From Velthaea sp965214335 (GTDB lineage Bacteria > Vulcanimicrobiota > Vulcanimicrobiia > Vulcanimicrobiales > Vulcanimicrobiaceae): DNA of 64,000 nucleotides. Shown here piece after piece: positions 1 to 12,167 of the stretch. Where the stretch lies: assembly GCA_965214335.1 (NCBI GenBank), contig CBDCBO010000002.1, forward strand, positions 38,964 through 102,963, read 5' to 3'. Both the position numbers and the translations under genes were made by a program. How positions within the stretch are numbered: the first letter of the stretch is position 1; each line of letters begins with the position of its first letter. The notes under the pieces were generated by a model. That model saw only the letters and a list, made by a program, of their open reading frames with translations. It made no database searches and was not told the origin of the DNA.

Positions 1-1
1 C

Positions 2-313
2 CGGCCGGCCGATGCTTATGCGATCGCCCGGCGCGAACTTGCCGTCCGCGATGATATTTACGCCGAAGATACGCTGGCGTGGTGCGCCGCCAAGGCGGGC
101 AAGTGGGATATCGCCCGTGCGGCGTCGCTCAAGGCGCTACGTTTTGATACGGAAGATCCGCGTATGCAGTATCACGCCGGCGTCATCGCGCAGCACTTCG
201 GGGCTACGGCCGAAGCCACGGCGCGTTACACCCGCGCGCTCGCGCTGAATTCCCAATTCTCCGCGACGCAGGCCGATGACGCCCGCGCGCAACTCGCGGT
301 GCTGCGCAAGTAA
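2..313 (+). CDS. TPR-repeat protein, C-terminal fragment (cut by window edge)
   Basis: An open frame runs in from the window edge and stops at TAA 311-313; its start lies outside. About 103 residues are visible. They are rich in Ala and Arg and show helix-pair spacing like tetratricopeptide repeats, for example the AEATARYTRALALN segment, which matches the second helix of a TPR. Such repeats bind partner proteins; no catalytic domain can be seen in what remains. The lipoprotein gene that follows is separated by about 200 bases. The function of the full protein cannot be stated. Confidence 0.6.
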   Translation, partial: RPADAYAIARRELAVRDDIYAEDTLAWCAAKAGKWDIARAASLKALRFDTEDPRMQYHAGVIAQHFGATAEATARYTRALALNSQFSATQADDARAQLAVLRK

Positions 314-522
314 CGATTCCGGTTGCCGCACATCGCCGGCGCCTTTTGAAGTTCCGGCCCAATAGCGGCTGAAAGTGAAGCGCTACCGGCGTGCAGCCGC
401 GTGAGCGAGCAGCGACGTGCGACGCGGGCCATCGCGGGTACTCGGAGTTGGACGGTTTGGCGAAGTGCGAAGGTTGCTCGACGGGGAACTTTCGCGGGAC
501 GCTCGTCGGTTTGAGATCAACG

Positions 523-1314
523 ATGTTTCGTTGGCTCGGAATCGCTATCGCCGTCGCAGCAACCATTCTAGCTGCGTGCGGGAGGCAACTTACCGGCTTA
601 AGCGCCCCAGGGGCCGGCTTGATTCAGTCCGGGCATATGCTTATCCGGTTTCGCGTGGCCGGTCCGCTCGACTTCACGAACGTGCAGTACTTCATTCTAT
701 TCAACACCAACGGAAACGGCCGCGAACCGTATCCGTCGGGCCTTTTATCGGGCTTGACCAATTACAGCTTTGCGCTCGTCGTCGGCGGCAGCCCGTCCTT
801 GAGTCAGCCGTTGCTCTTCCAGTACTACCTCGCTCCCGGGGCGGCGCTCATCGGAACGTTTAAAACGATTATCCCGCCGCAGTATATCAGCTACGTCCCG
901 AACAGCGGCGGCAATCCGTCGGGCGGCGGCGAGTTCACCGTCAATTTCGACCGCCGTTTGCTCTACGGTCAAAATCTCACCGGTGCCCCAACCCCGGTTG
1001 CGAGCGCATCGGCGGCCGCGACGACGGCACCCCTCGCCTCTCCCACACCGGCACCGACGTTCACGCTCAATCCAAACGTGCAGCCGACGACGGCGGCGCA
1101 ACACATGTGGGCGATCAACTTCATCACGACCGATACCAATAACGTACCGATCGATTCCATGGGCCCCTTCGGCCCAACCGACACGACCTTTGCGGTAGGA
1201 ATTTTCGATACGACGAAGTCCTTTGATTTTCCGTATGTCAAACCGGTCGGCACGAGCACGGTCCAAAATCTTGGCGCGCAACTGCAAAGCTTCGAGGTCA
1301 TCAACGCCCCGTAA
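523..1314 (+). CDS. Putative lipoprotein, unknown function
   Basis: The predicted product has 263 residues. The start at 523 is chosen because it places a signal peptide at the N-terminus: MFRW, then a hydrophobic stretch ending in a lipobox (LAAC, Cys at about residue 18). The frame is open further upstream, but those 44 residues look non-coding. The mature part is Gly, Ser, Thr and Pro rich with a low-complexity Ala/Thr/Pro linker around residues 155-185, and looks extracytoplasmic. I recognise no family. A lipid-anchored envelope protein is the inference. Confidence 0.72.
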   Translation: MFRWLGIAIAVAATILAACGRQLTGLSAPGAGLIQSGHMLIRFRVAGPLDFTNVQYFILFNTNGNGREPYPSGLLSGLTNYSFALVVGGSPSLSQPLLFQYYLAPGAALIGTFKTIIPPQYISYVPNSGGNPSGGGEFTVNFDRRLLYGQNLTGAPTPVASASAAATTAPLASPTPAPTFTLNPNVQPTTAAQHMWAINFITTDTNNVPIDSMGPFGPTDTTFAVGIFDTTKSFDFPYVKPVGTSTVQNLGAQLQSFEVINAP

Positions 1315-1724
1315 GCGGGACGCGACTCGGTAATATGAAGTAATATCGGCACTCCGCCAGCGAAAACAAGCGGACATGAAACGTCGAGCGGTGCTACTGG
1401 ACTATTATCCGCCGAAGTCGCTAAAGGCGCCGAGCTTATTTAGTCCTGGTCATCGATTGTCTTGACGAAGCCCGCATTGCTTACACCGGCGCGAGCTTCT
1501 CGACTCAGATAAATCGAGCGCCGATAGACGGCGTCGTTTTTGCGCTGACTTCCAGCTCCGTTGATCCTCCCCATCGTAATAGTCAGAAGGCTCGGCCGTG
1601 TCGGCACAAATGATGCGCTCGTCGATGGACCCGTTACGTTCTTGTCTTGGGGCGGCGGTCGCACCGGATGAGCGCGAGCCGGCACGGCGTTTACGGTTCT
1701 GCGGCCGCGCGAAGCGGTGCAACC
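1315..1724. other. Intergenic stretch without a supported gene
   Basis: This region separates the lipoprotein gene from the terminator of the leftward fasciclin gene. It has short overlapping frames on both strands (for example 1440-1685 on the minus strand) with no recognisable domain or convincing ribosome binding site. Base composition is a little less GC-rich than the flanking genes. It may hold a decayed gene, but nothing in it can be identified. Confidence 0.5.
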
Positions 1725-1757
1725 AAAAAAAAGACCTTCCGAATAAACGGAAGGCCT
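1725..1757 (-). terminator. Rho-independent terminator of the fasciclin gene
   Basis: On the minus strand a 7-bp stem (CCTTCCG 1735-1741 paired with CGGAAGG 1748-1754, six-base loop) is followed by a run of eight T residues (complement of 1725-1732). It lies about 30 bases beyond the stop codon of the leftward fasciclin gene. Confidence 0.85.
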
Positions 1758-1784
1758 GCGCGACGAGCCGCGATCGGGTAAGCG

Positions 1785-2369
1785 TTAGGGCATCAAAACC
1801 GTGTCGACAACGTGAATGACACCGTTGGACTGATAGACGTCGCCGATCGTTACGCGTGATTGGCCGCCTTTGGCGTCCGTGATCACGAGCGTCGAGCCGT
1901 CCATCGATGCGGTGAGGTCTTCACCCTGAACCGTCTTGAGCATCGCTTTACCGCCGCCCGCAGCGATCTGCGCCGCGATCGCCTTTGAATCGAGCTTGCC
2001 GGCGACGACATGATAGGTCAGAATTTTTGTTAACGTCGCTTTGTTTTCCGGCTTGACCAGCGTGTCGACCGTACCGGCCGGGAGTTTGGCGAAAGCTTCG
2101 TTCGTCGGCGCGAACACCGTGAAGGGTCCGGCGCTATTGAGGGTGTCGACGAGGCCGGCGGCCTTGACGGCGGCGACGAGCGTCGTGTGGTCGTTCGAGT
2201 TGAGGGCGTTGGCGACGATCGTCTTATTGGCGTACATCGCATGGCCGCCGACCATCGGATCTTGCATGCCGCTCATCGTATCGCCCATCTTGTCCGCGGC
2301 GAACGCCGGTCCAATCGAGAGGCACATGGCGGACAAGGCTGCCGCAGCGGCAATTTTCGTGAGTTTCAT
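1785..2369 (-). CDS. Secreted fasciclin (FAS1) domain protein
   Basis: The predicted product has 194 residues. A signal peptide is clear (MKLTKIAAAAALSA ... AFAAD), and the start at 2369 is preceded by GGAG at a good distance; an upstream ATG at 2435 would put 22 extra residues before the signal. One FAS1 domain fills roughly residues 50-194, with the conserved TVFAPTNEAFAKLP block and the C-terminal VIHVVDTVLMP block. FAS1 domains mediate adhesion or protein contact outside the cytoplasm. A short Met-rich segment (MGDTMSGMQDPMVGG) follows the signal. The gene is monocistronic with its own terminator. Confidence 0.9.
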   Translation of the reverse strand: MKLTKIAAAAALSAMCLSIGPAFAADKMGDTMSGMQDPMVGGHAMYANKTIVANALNSNDHTTLVAAVKAAGLVDTLNSAGPFTVFAPTNEAFAKLPAGTVDTLVKPENKATLTKILTYHVVAGKLDSKAIAAQIAAGGGKAMLKTVQGEDLTASMDGSTLVITDAKGGQSRVTIGDVYQSNGVIHVVDTVLMP

Positions 2370-2446
2370 CGTTTCTCCAAGCGTGTTACGTAGTGCGTTT
2401 GCATTCGGGAATTTGCTGAAAGAACGAAAAAGCAAGCGAACTGGAT

Positions 2447-2489
2447 GTTCGCCGGCGCAGGATTTCTTTTGAAATACCTTCCGGCGAAC
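2447..2489 (-). terminator. Long hairpin just after the FUSC gene, possible terminator
   Basis: A perfect 9-bp inverted repeat (GTTCGCCGG 2447-2455 and CCGGCGAAC 2481-2489) encloses a second small stem (ATTTC/GAAAT). It lies 15 bases past the stop of the leftward FUSC gene, as a terminator would, but no T run follows directly, so it may instead stabilise the 3' end of the mRNA. Confidence 0.4.
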
Positions 2490-2503
2490 GGAACGAAGCT
2501 GGT

Positions 2504-4525
2504 TCAGGCGACGTCCGTGATCGTCCCTTCATCGCGAGCTAAGCGCGCGATGGTTCGGTCCAACCGTTCGAGCAGGTGGGTTGCCGACAGCAATTCCAGC
2601 CCGTCCGGGGTTCCACTCGCGGCTTCGCGCCGCAGGTCGTCAAAGAGCGGCAGGGTGTTGGTGGTGGCGCCGTCATGGCGTCCGTTGACGCGCTCGCCCG
2701 CGGCCGCGATGTTGGCCGTCATCGTCTGCTCGATGTGCCGCAGCAGCGCGCCGACCGCGGCCGGTACCGGATGTTGCATGCGATCGACCGCGCGTGCGAG
2801 CATGCGCGCATAATAACTGCACGCACTGAGCGAAACGATCCAGCGCCGCAGTTCGTGGCCGCTGCCTAAGAATGTTGGTGCGGCAATCGTCGGTTTTGCA
2901 CGCGAGACGAAATGCTGGACGCGCTCCTCGACGACGCGCGCGGCATCGAGCGGGCCGACGGCATCCCGTACGTCGAGCAGATGCGCGATACACACCGCAA
3001 TGACGGCTTGGGTGGCTTCGAGTGCGTCGCGCGCACTGCTGCGCACGACGTCGTAGGTGCGGGTCGGCAAAATGAAGGTGGCAGCGAAACCACCGCAAAT
3101 CGCGCCGACGGCCGTTTCCTCGAGCCGCACTTCCAAGATACCGTCACTGAAGCGGCCCAGCACGATGAACAGCAGCGCTAGCAGCGCGGTGATGAAGAAC
3201 ATCATTGCCGTTTGCGAAATGCGCAGCAGGTAGACGGCGACGAACAGGCAGCCGAAAATGGCCGCGATGTCAAGCCAAGGATGGCCGCCGGCAAGATTTC
3301 CGACGATAACGCCGGCCACCACGCCCAGCGCCGTTCCGCCGATGCGCGACCACGCCCGAGCGAGCGTTTCACCGGCCGAGGCCGTGCCGACGAACACGAA
3401 ATACGTCGCGAGTACCGCCCACGACCAGCGTTGCGGCGAGAGCACTTCGCCGATGGCGATCGCGAGCGCGGAAGCGATGGTCACCTGAATCGCCTGGCGA
3501 AGCGCCGGCTGCTGTATGCCCGCCCCGCCGCTCCATGCCGCCGTGCTCAGCGCGAGCGTTTCGGTCGCCGAGTCGACGCGCACGATCGTTTCGCCCAAAT
3601 CGACGATCGCCGCCGCAACGGCGCGGGCGGCGGCGTGAGCCGGAACGGCGTCGTTGCTCAACTCGGCGGCCCGCTGCGCGGCCTCCGCCGTTCGCCCGCG
3701 AACGAGCGCCGTCAAAGCGAAGCTCAGCGCCGGCGGCACCGGCGCCGCGGCATCGCGCAGCGCGTTGGCCGAAACGGCTAAGTCTTCCGCGGCAAGTTCG
3801 GCATCGAAGATGATCCGGACTTCGTCGGTCGCATCGTGACCCAAGCGCGCTTCAATCGAGGCCGCCGTCTCGTTGAGCCGGAAGGTCGCCGCGCGTAGGC
3901 GGCGGCGCGCCCCCGGCGGATCGCGCGTTTCGAGAACTTCTTGGGCCACCCCGGCGACGAACCGGATGCGGGCTTCGAAGGCGGCGATGGTGCGGCGGGC
4001 GATCCAGCCCGGCCGGTCCGGCAACAGGATGAAGTGGACCGCGTAGGTGATGCACATCGCGCCGACGATGATGGCGATGAGCGACGGAAGTGCCGTGACG
4101 GTCGCGCCAAGGAACAGCGCGAAGAAGTACGTCATCATGGCCAGCGTGCCGAAAGCCGTCCAGCGCGGCCCGAACTTGCGCACCGCAACCGCCACGAACA
4201 GAACGGCCAGAAACATCACGTCGGCCAGCAACCCGCGGGAAGCGAAAACGGCGCCCAGAACGATGCCCAGGATCGCCGGCAGCATCGCCAGCAGCATCGT
4301 CGTCCGCGGCTCGGGATCGTTGATTTGCAACGATGCCTGCATCGCCACCATCGCACCGAGAACCGCGACGCTGACCGGCTGACCGAATTCCGCCGCGCCG
4401 ATCGCCGAGGCGACAACGGCGAACGCCACCGCCAAGGTGACCCGGGTTGCAAGCAGCAGCCGGCTCAAGCCGGGGTCAGCCGCGATGAGCCGCTCCCAAA
4501 AAAGAATGATGGGCGTCGAAGACAT
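2504..4525 (-). CDS. FUSC-family inner-membrane protein (aromatic-acid exporter type)
   Basis: The product has 673 residues and the architecture of fusaric-acid-resistance/YccS-like proteins: a block of about five or six membrane helices in residues 20-165, a long cytoplasmic helical part (about 165-335), and a second block of helices at about 345-480, followed by a C-terminal cytoplasmic domain. Typical FUSC sequence is seen in the first block (AVLGAMVAMQASL) and around the second block (WSWAVLATYFVFVGTASAGETL). Members of this family export aromatic acids or other toxic organics. No membrane fusion protein or outer-membrane channel lies beside it, so the substrate and partners are unknown. 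Confidence 0.85.
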   Translation of the reverse strand: MSSTPIILFWERLIAADPGLSRLLLATRVTLAVAFAVVASAIGAAEFGQPVSVAVLGAMVAMQASLQINDPEPRTTMLLAMLPAILGIVLGAVFASRGLLADVMFLAVLFVAVAVRKFGPRWTAFGTLAMMTYFFALFLGATVTALPSLIAIIVGAMCITYAVHFILLPDRPGWIARRTIAAFEARIRFVAGVAQEVLETRDPPGARRRLRAATFRLNETAASIEARLGHDATDEVRIIFDAELAAEDLAVSANALRDAAAPVPPALSFALTALVRGRTAEAAQRAAELSNDAVPAHAAARAVAAAIVDLGETIVRVDSATETLALSTAAWSGGAGIQQPALRQAIQVTIASALAIAIGEVLSPQRWSWAVLATYFVFVGTASAGETLARAWSRIGGTALGVVAGVIVGNLAGGHPWLDIAAIFGCLFVAVYLLRISQTAMMFFITALLALLFIVLGRFSDGILEVRLEETAVGAICGGFAATFILPTRTYDVVRSSARDALEATQAVIAVCIAHLLDVRDAVGPLDAARVVEERVQHFVSRAKPTIAAPTFLGSGHELRRWIVSLSACSYYARMLARAVDRMQHPVPAAVGALLRHIEQTMTANIAAAGERVNGRHDGATTNTLPLFDDLRREAASGTPDGLELLSATHLLERLDRTIARLARDEGTITDVA

Positions 4526-4603
4526 TACGGCTTGCTTCCCGGTGCGGGCACGCGGCGACTCCCGCCCGCGCCGCGATCGACGACCGCAATTGATAAGCCG
4601 GTC

Positions 4604-4632
4604 TTGACGGTGGTTGACGGGAGTGCTATTAT
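4604..4632 (+). promoter_or_regulatory. Promoter of rpoB (sigma-70 type)
   Basis: TTGACG at 4604-4609 and TATTAT at 4627-4632 are separated by exactly 17 bases, close to the sigma-70 consensus. A second TTGACG at 4614-4619 is too close to serve the same -10 box. The predicted transcript starts near 4639 and has a leader of about 137 bases before the rpoB ATG. Confidence 0.7.
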
Positions 4633-4676
4633 CGTCGCCTATGCCCCTTGGTGGTTAAAAGAATTTTATGCGAGCG

Positions 4677-4718
4677 AGGTTACCTCTCTCTCCGATCGAG
4701 AGGACCTTGCCTTTTTTT
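4677..4718 (+). promoter_or_regulatory. Attenuator-like terminator in the rpoB leader
   Basis: Within the rpoB leader, AGGT (4677-4680) and CCTCTC (4683-4688) pair with GAGAGG (4698-4703) and ACCT (4704-4707), with a two-base bulge, and a run of seven T residues follows at 4712-4718. This has the form of an intrinsic terminator inside a 5' leader, about 58 bases ahead of the start codon. Conditional termination of rpoB transcription is inferred. Confidence 0.6.
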
Positions 4719-4775
4719 CATTTCCGCCCCGCATAGACCGGCACAGCGCTTCGCGAGAGTAGTTACAACGCATTC

Positions 4776-8690
<3,915 letters not shown>

Positions 8691-8768
8691 GCTCGTCGTC
8701 GGCTGACAACAAGCGCGTTCGGCACCGGCTACGTATGCATCTAATGCGAACGCCGGTGTAAGATGAGA

Positions 8769-8803
8769 AGAGAGCGAGCCGTGCGGCCCGCTCTCTTTAA
8801 TTT
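8769..8803 (+). terminator. Rho-independent terminator after rpoB
   Basis: AGAGAGCG (8769-8776) pairs perfectly with CGCTCTCT (8789-8796); the loop contains a further GC-rich pairing and TTAATTT follows. It lies about 80 bases beyond the rpoB stop and confirms that rpoB is transcribed without rpoC. Confidence 0.85.
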
Positions 8804-8842
8804 CATCGACGCTTTTACCGATAGCTCGCGAAGGGATCCGGA

Positions 8843-9301
8843 ATGCTTGTCGCGGCGATTTTAGCTGTGAGTTCGAGTGTGGTCAACCCGTGTGCACTGC
8901 TCGAAACGGGTGAAATCGCCCGCGTGCTCGGTTGGGCCGTCATCGCGCAACCGATGCGGTCGTACCAGTTGCCGGGGGGAGCGGGGAAGCTGTGCGCGTT
9001 TGACGGTCGTGATGGCACGGTCATCGTAACGATTCCGTCCAAAGGCACCGGCATACCGGTCAACGATGCAACGAGTGACTTAGGCACGTCGCGCACGCCG
9101 ATGCACGACGCGTTCGGTTTCAACGCACCGGTCGAGTTGGGCCGTGACTCGGCTATCGTTCACACCGGCGGTCGCGACTATGGGATCACCGTCGCGCCGC
9201 TCGATGCCCAGTTTGCCGATGAAGCGCAAATGCGCGCGTTAGCGACGGCACTCATCAGGCATTTGCCGCGCCGGCGCGCAGCAATAAAACGGTCCCCATA
9301 A
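8843..9301 (+). CDS. Small secreted protein, DUF3558-like
   Basis: The product has 152 residues with a short N-terminal hydrophobic segment (MLVAAILAVSSSVV) that would act as a signal peptide, followed by NPCALLETGEIARVLG. That opening resembles the Asp/Asn-Pro-Cys-Leu-Leu start of DUF3558-type extracytoplasmic domains. Two Cys residues (in NPC and LCAF) could form a disulfide. It follows the rpoB terminator and is probably transcribed alone. The assignment is weak and the role unknown. Confidence 0.6.
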   Translation: MLVAAILAVSSSVVNPCALLETGEIARVLGWAVIAQPMRSYQLPGGAGKLCAFDGRDGTVIVTIPSKGTGIPVNDATSDLGTSRTPMHDAFGFNAPVELGRDSAIVHTGGRDYGITVAPLDAQFADEAQMRALATALIRHLPRRRAAIKRSP

Positions 9302-9916
9302 GAGCCGCATTTATAAGCCCGGTCAATATCTGCTGCCTGATCATTCGGCTGAAGATTCGCAAGCGCTTGCAGTTACTTGAAGCGAGCCGGCGGTGAACTT
9401 TAGGCAGCGGGGCAAAGCCGATCGGTCTGTTGCCGCAGCCGGGTTTGGACCGTTGGGAATAGGTTCTCTGACGAATCGGCCAGCAATCAAGTCGCGGGAC
9501 GGACCAGCGAATTTGCGGTAACCAAAGATATGGCTTGTTTGCGCTGGAGCCGAAGGCATTGCGTGATCGGCAAGCCGAGTTGCGGCCGGTTACCGTTATG
9601 TTGCGAACGGTTCGTCGAAGTGTGACCGAGCGCTACGACGATCGGTGCTGTAATGGTAGCGTGCTGGCATTACCGCCTACGTCGTAGGTAGAAAGTATCC
9701 AATGCAAGACGCTTTGCGGCTTGGCCGGCCGATACGACGGATCGGTTAGCGGCCGAAAACGAGCGCCAGGTGGTGGAAGTTGAACTCCAATCGGTATCTG
9801 TAGGGGGAGTTTTGCCGCGCTTGCGATATTTGCGCGCTCCCGCTTGGGGGGTGACCGATCGGCTTACAAAAAAGGTTCGCGATAATGTCGCGTCTCCTAC
9901 CGCCGATAGAGTAAGC
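9302..9916. other. 615-base gap with nested inverted repeats
   Basis: No gene is supported here. Within it, CTACGACG (9633-9640) pairs perfectly with CGTCGTAG (9680-9687), and inside that GTAATG (9650-9655) pairs with CATTAC (9668-9673), giving a two-step hairpin of 55 bases. It lies about 230 bases before the GAF-GGDEF-EAL start and could be a structured leader or an operator. A GATAAT at 9881-9886 could be a -10 box but has no good -35 partner. Confidence 0.4.
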
Positions 9917-11842
9917 ATGCTTCCGCCACCAAAGCCCGCAAACGAGAGCGAGCGCTTACGCGCCTTGACGCGCTACAACGTGCTCGACACCGATGCCGAA
10001 GAAGATTACGACGAAATAACGGCTTCGGTCGCGAAAATCTGTGGCACCGCCATTGCCATTGTTTCGCTCCTCGACGCCATTGCCATTGTTTCGCTCCTCG
10101 ACGAAAACAGACAGTGGTTCAAGTCGCGCTACGGACTCGAAGCCACCGAAACGTCGCGCGATATATCATTTTGTGGGCATGCGATTCTGGAGCCCGAGCG
10201 CGTTATGATTGTGGCCGATGCAACGCGCGACGAACGCTTCGTTGACAATCCGTTGGTAATCGGTGCCCCGAATATTCGTTTCTACGCCGGTACACCACTC
10301 GTAACGCACGACGGCTGTGCCCTTGGCACGCTTTGTGTGATCGATACGGTGCCTCGCACGATGACAGCGGAACAGATCGCGACATTGCGCTTGGCGGGGC
10401 AGACGGTTTTACGACTGTTGGAGCAACGGCATACCATCGAACTGCTCGAAACCGCCGTGACGCATCAGCGTGCCGTGGAAGCCGAGTTGCGAACGCAGAT
10501 TGACGAACGCCGGCGGATCGAGGAGCATTTACGTTTTGTGTCCGCCCACGACAGTCTCACCAGTCTTCCGAACCGTGCTCAATTTCTTTCTCGACTGCAG
10601 GTTACGCTCGATCGCCTCAAAACAAGCGTCGGCTCTCCCTTTGCTGTCTGTTTCATCGACCTTGACTACTTCAAACAGTTTAACGACACGCTGGGGCATG
10701 TATGCGGTGATGAACTCCTCATCGAAGTGGCTCGAAGACTGACGCAGATGAAGCGGGTTGGAGATTCGGCTGCCCGGCTCGGCGGTGATGAGTTCGCAAT
10801 GGTAATCGAGAACATAACGGCAGTCCAGTTGCCAGCGATTGTGGCTCGAATCGCAGATGGAATACGAGAGCCGCTGCTCTTTGGTGATGAGCCGACACAC
10901 GTCGGCGCGAGCATCGGCGTCGTCTTCGTCGATAAGCAGTACGCGTCGGTCAAAGACATCGTTCGCGACGCGGATATTGCAATGTACGCCTCGAAAGAGC
11001 ACGGGCGCAATCGCTACACCGTTTTCACCACCGATCTACGCGATCAGTTTACGCTTGCGAACGAGACGAAACTGACCCTGCGGCGAGCACTCGATCAACA
11101 TCAGTTCCGGCTCGGATATCAACCGATCGTGCCGCTGGTGCGACCGCGCAAACGCCCCGTCGGCTTCGAGGCGCTGCTGCGCTGGGAGCAACACGACGGC
11201 ACGTATATTACCGCGGCGCAGTTTATCGATACCGCTGAACAGACCGGGATGATCGTCGAACTGGGTTACTGGGTGTTGCGCGAGGCGTGTGCGCAAGCAC
11301 GCCGCTGGCAGGAAACGGGCGGCGATCCGATCGTCACGGCGGTGAACGTTTCGGCCAAGCAACTCGCGGAACCGGGCTTTTCGCGCGCGGTGAAGCGCAT
11401 CGTGCGGGAGGCCAAAGTCGATCCGCGGCTGCTGGCCATCGAGGTCACCGAAAGCATCCTTATCGATGACGTTGATGCCTCGCTCGACATCATGAATGAG
11501 CTGCGCGCGTTCGGTATAAAGATTTATCTTGACGACTTCGGAACCGGTTACTCATCGCTGAGTTATTTGAGGAAGTTTCCGGTCGATCGCATCAAGATCG
11601 ATCGCTCATTTGTAAGCGGCATAGACGAGGGCCTAGCGGATCCCTTGATCGTGCATTCGATTATCTCGCTCGCCCATAAGCTCGAGGTCGAGGTTATTGC
11701 CGAAGGCGTTGAGACGCAGCGCCAACGCGACGCGCTTGCGGATCTCGGCTGCGATTACGCACAAGGTTTTCTGTTCAGCCGGGCCGTGCCGGCCCCGGAA
11801 GCATCGTTGCTCCTACTCATTTGCGCACAGAGCATTGGCTAA
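9917..11842 (+). CDS. GAF-GGDEF-EAL cyclic-di-GMP turnover protein
   Basis: The product has 641 residues from the ATG at 9917, chosen because the family N-terminus (MLPPPKPANESERLRALTRY) begins there. An N-terminal GAF domain (about residues 15-180) is followed by a GGDEF domain with an intact GGDEF motif at residue 289 and an RxxD inhibitory site five residues before it (RVGD). The C-terminal EAL domain keeps FEALLRW (about 418), EVTES, DDFGTGYSS and EGVET, so both diguanylate cyclase and phosphodiesterase activities look possible. The GAF domain contains a perfect in-frame 27-bp duplication (AIAIVSLLD twice). No membrane segment is seen; it should act in the cytoplasm. Confidence 0.93.
   Translation: MLPPPKPANESERLRALTRYNVLDTDAEEDYDEITASVAKICGTAIAIVSLLDAIAIVSLLDENRQWFKSRYGLEATETSRDISFCGHAILEPERVMIVADATRDERFVDNPLVIGAPNIRFYAGTPLVTHDGCALGTLCVIDTVPRTMTAEQIATLRLAGQTVLRLLEQRHTIELLETAVTHQRAVEAELRTQIDERRRIEEHLRFVSAHDSLTSLPNRAQFLSRLQVTLDRLKTSVGSPFAVCFIDLDYFKQFNDTLGHVCGDELLIEVARRLTQMKRVGDSAARLGGDEFAMVIENITAVQLPAIVARIADGIREPLLFGDEPTHVGASIGVVFVDKQYASVKDIVRDADIAMYASKEHGRNRYTVFTTDLRDQFTLANETKLTLRRALDQHQFRLGYQPIVPLVRPRKRPVGFEALLRWEQHDGTYITAAQFIDTAEQTGMIVELGYWVLREACAQARRWQETGGDPIVTAVNVSAKQLAEPGFSRAVKRIVREAKVDPRLLAIEVTESILIDDVDASLDIMNELRAFGIKIYLDDFGTGYSSLSYLRKFPVDRIKIDRSFVSGIDEGLADPLIVHSIISLAHKLEVEVIAEGVETQRQRDALADLGCDYAQGFLFSRAVPAPEASLLLLICAQSIG
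10049..10102 (+). repeat. Perfect 27-bp tandem duplication in the GAF coding region
   Basis: Positions 10049-10075 and 10076-10102 are identical. Each unit encodes AIAIVSLLD, so nine residues of a core GAF strand are repeated without breaking the frame. Confidence 0.97.
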
Positions 11843-12167
11843 ACGGTGGCGGCAACGCGCGCGGCATTGCCTGCTTTCTGACCTGACCTAGCGCGGCGCC
11901 ATATGGCGGTCTGAGTTCGACGTGTCGAGCAAGGGCCGCCGGCGCTTTTGCAACGCGATTCAGAACGGTGCGTCGGCGAGCAGAACACCGTCCCGGATCA
12001 ACGTATCGTTGAACGCCCCACGGGAGCGGCGCTCGCGTGGCAGATCGAGCCCCGCGTCCGTGAAGCGTTAAATCTCAGCGCCGTTTGCGGTAAGCAGTGC
12101 CGACGGTGTACGCTCAGGGCGGGTGTGGCGCAGGGATGTTCGCGCTTGAGGCCGATCACCTGTTGCG
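11843..12167. other. 325-base gap with a 12-bp perfect palindrome
   Basis: No coding region is convincing. CGCCATATGGCG at 11897-11908 is a perfect 12-bp palindrome and could bind a dimeric regulator, but no promoter is clear next to it. No terminator with a T run follows the GGDEF-EAL gene. Confidence 0.35.

Noticed and set aside
3941..4762. A 273-codon plus-strand frame opposite the FUSC gene
   Set aside because: Its composition is Arg, Asp and Gln rich with no motif, and the FUSC protein on the other strand is well supported.
9641..9690. A tRNA-like stretch (GGTAGCGTGCTGGC)
   Set aside because: There is no T arm with GTTCGA and no acceptor stem of the right length; only the hairpins noted above are real.
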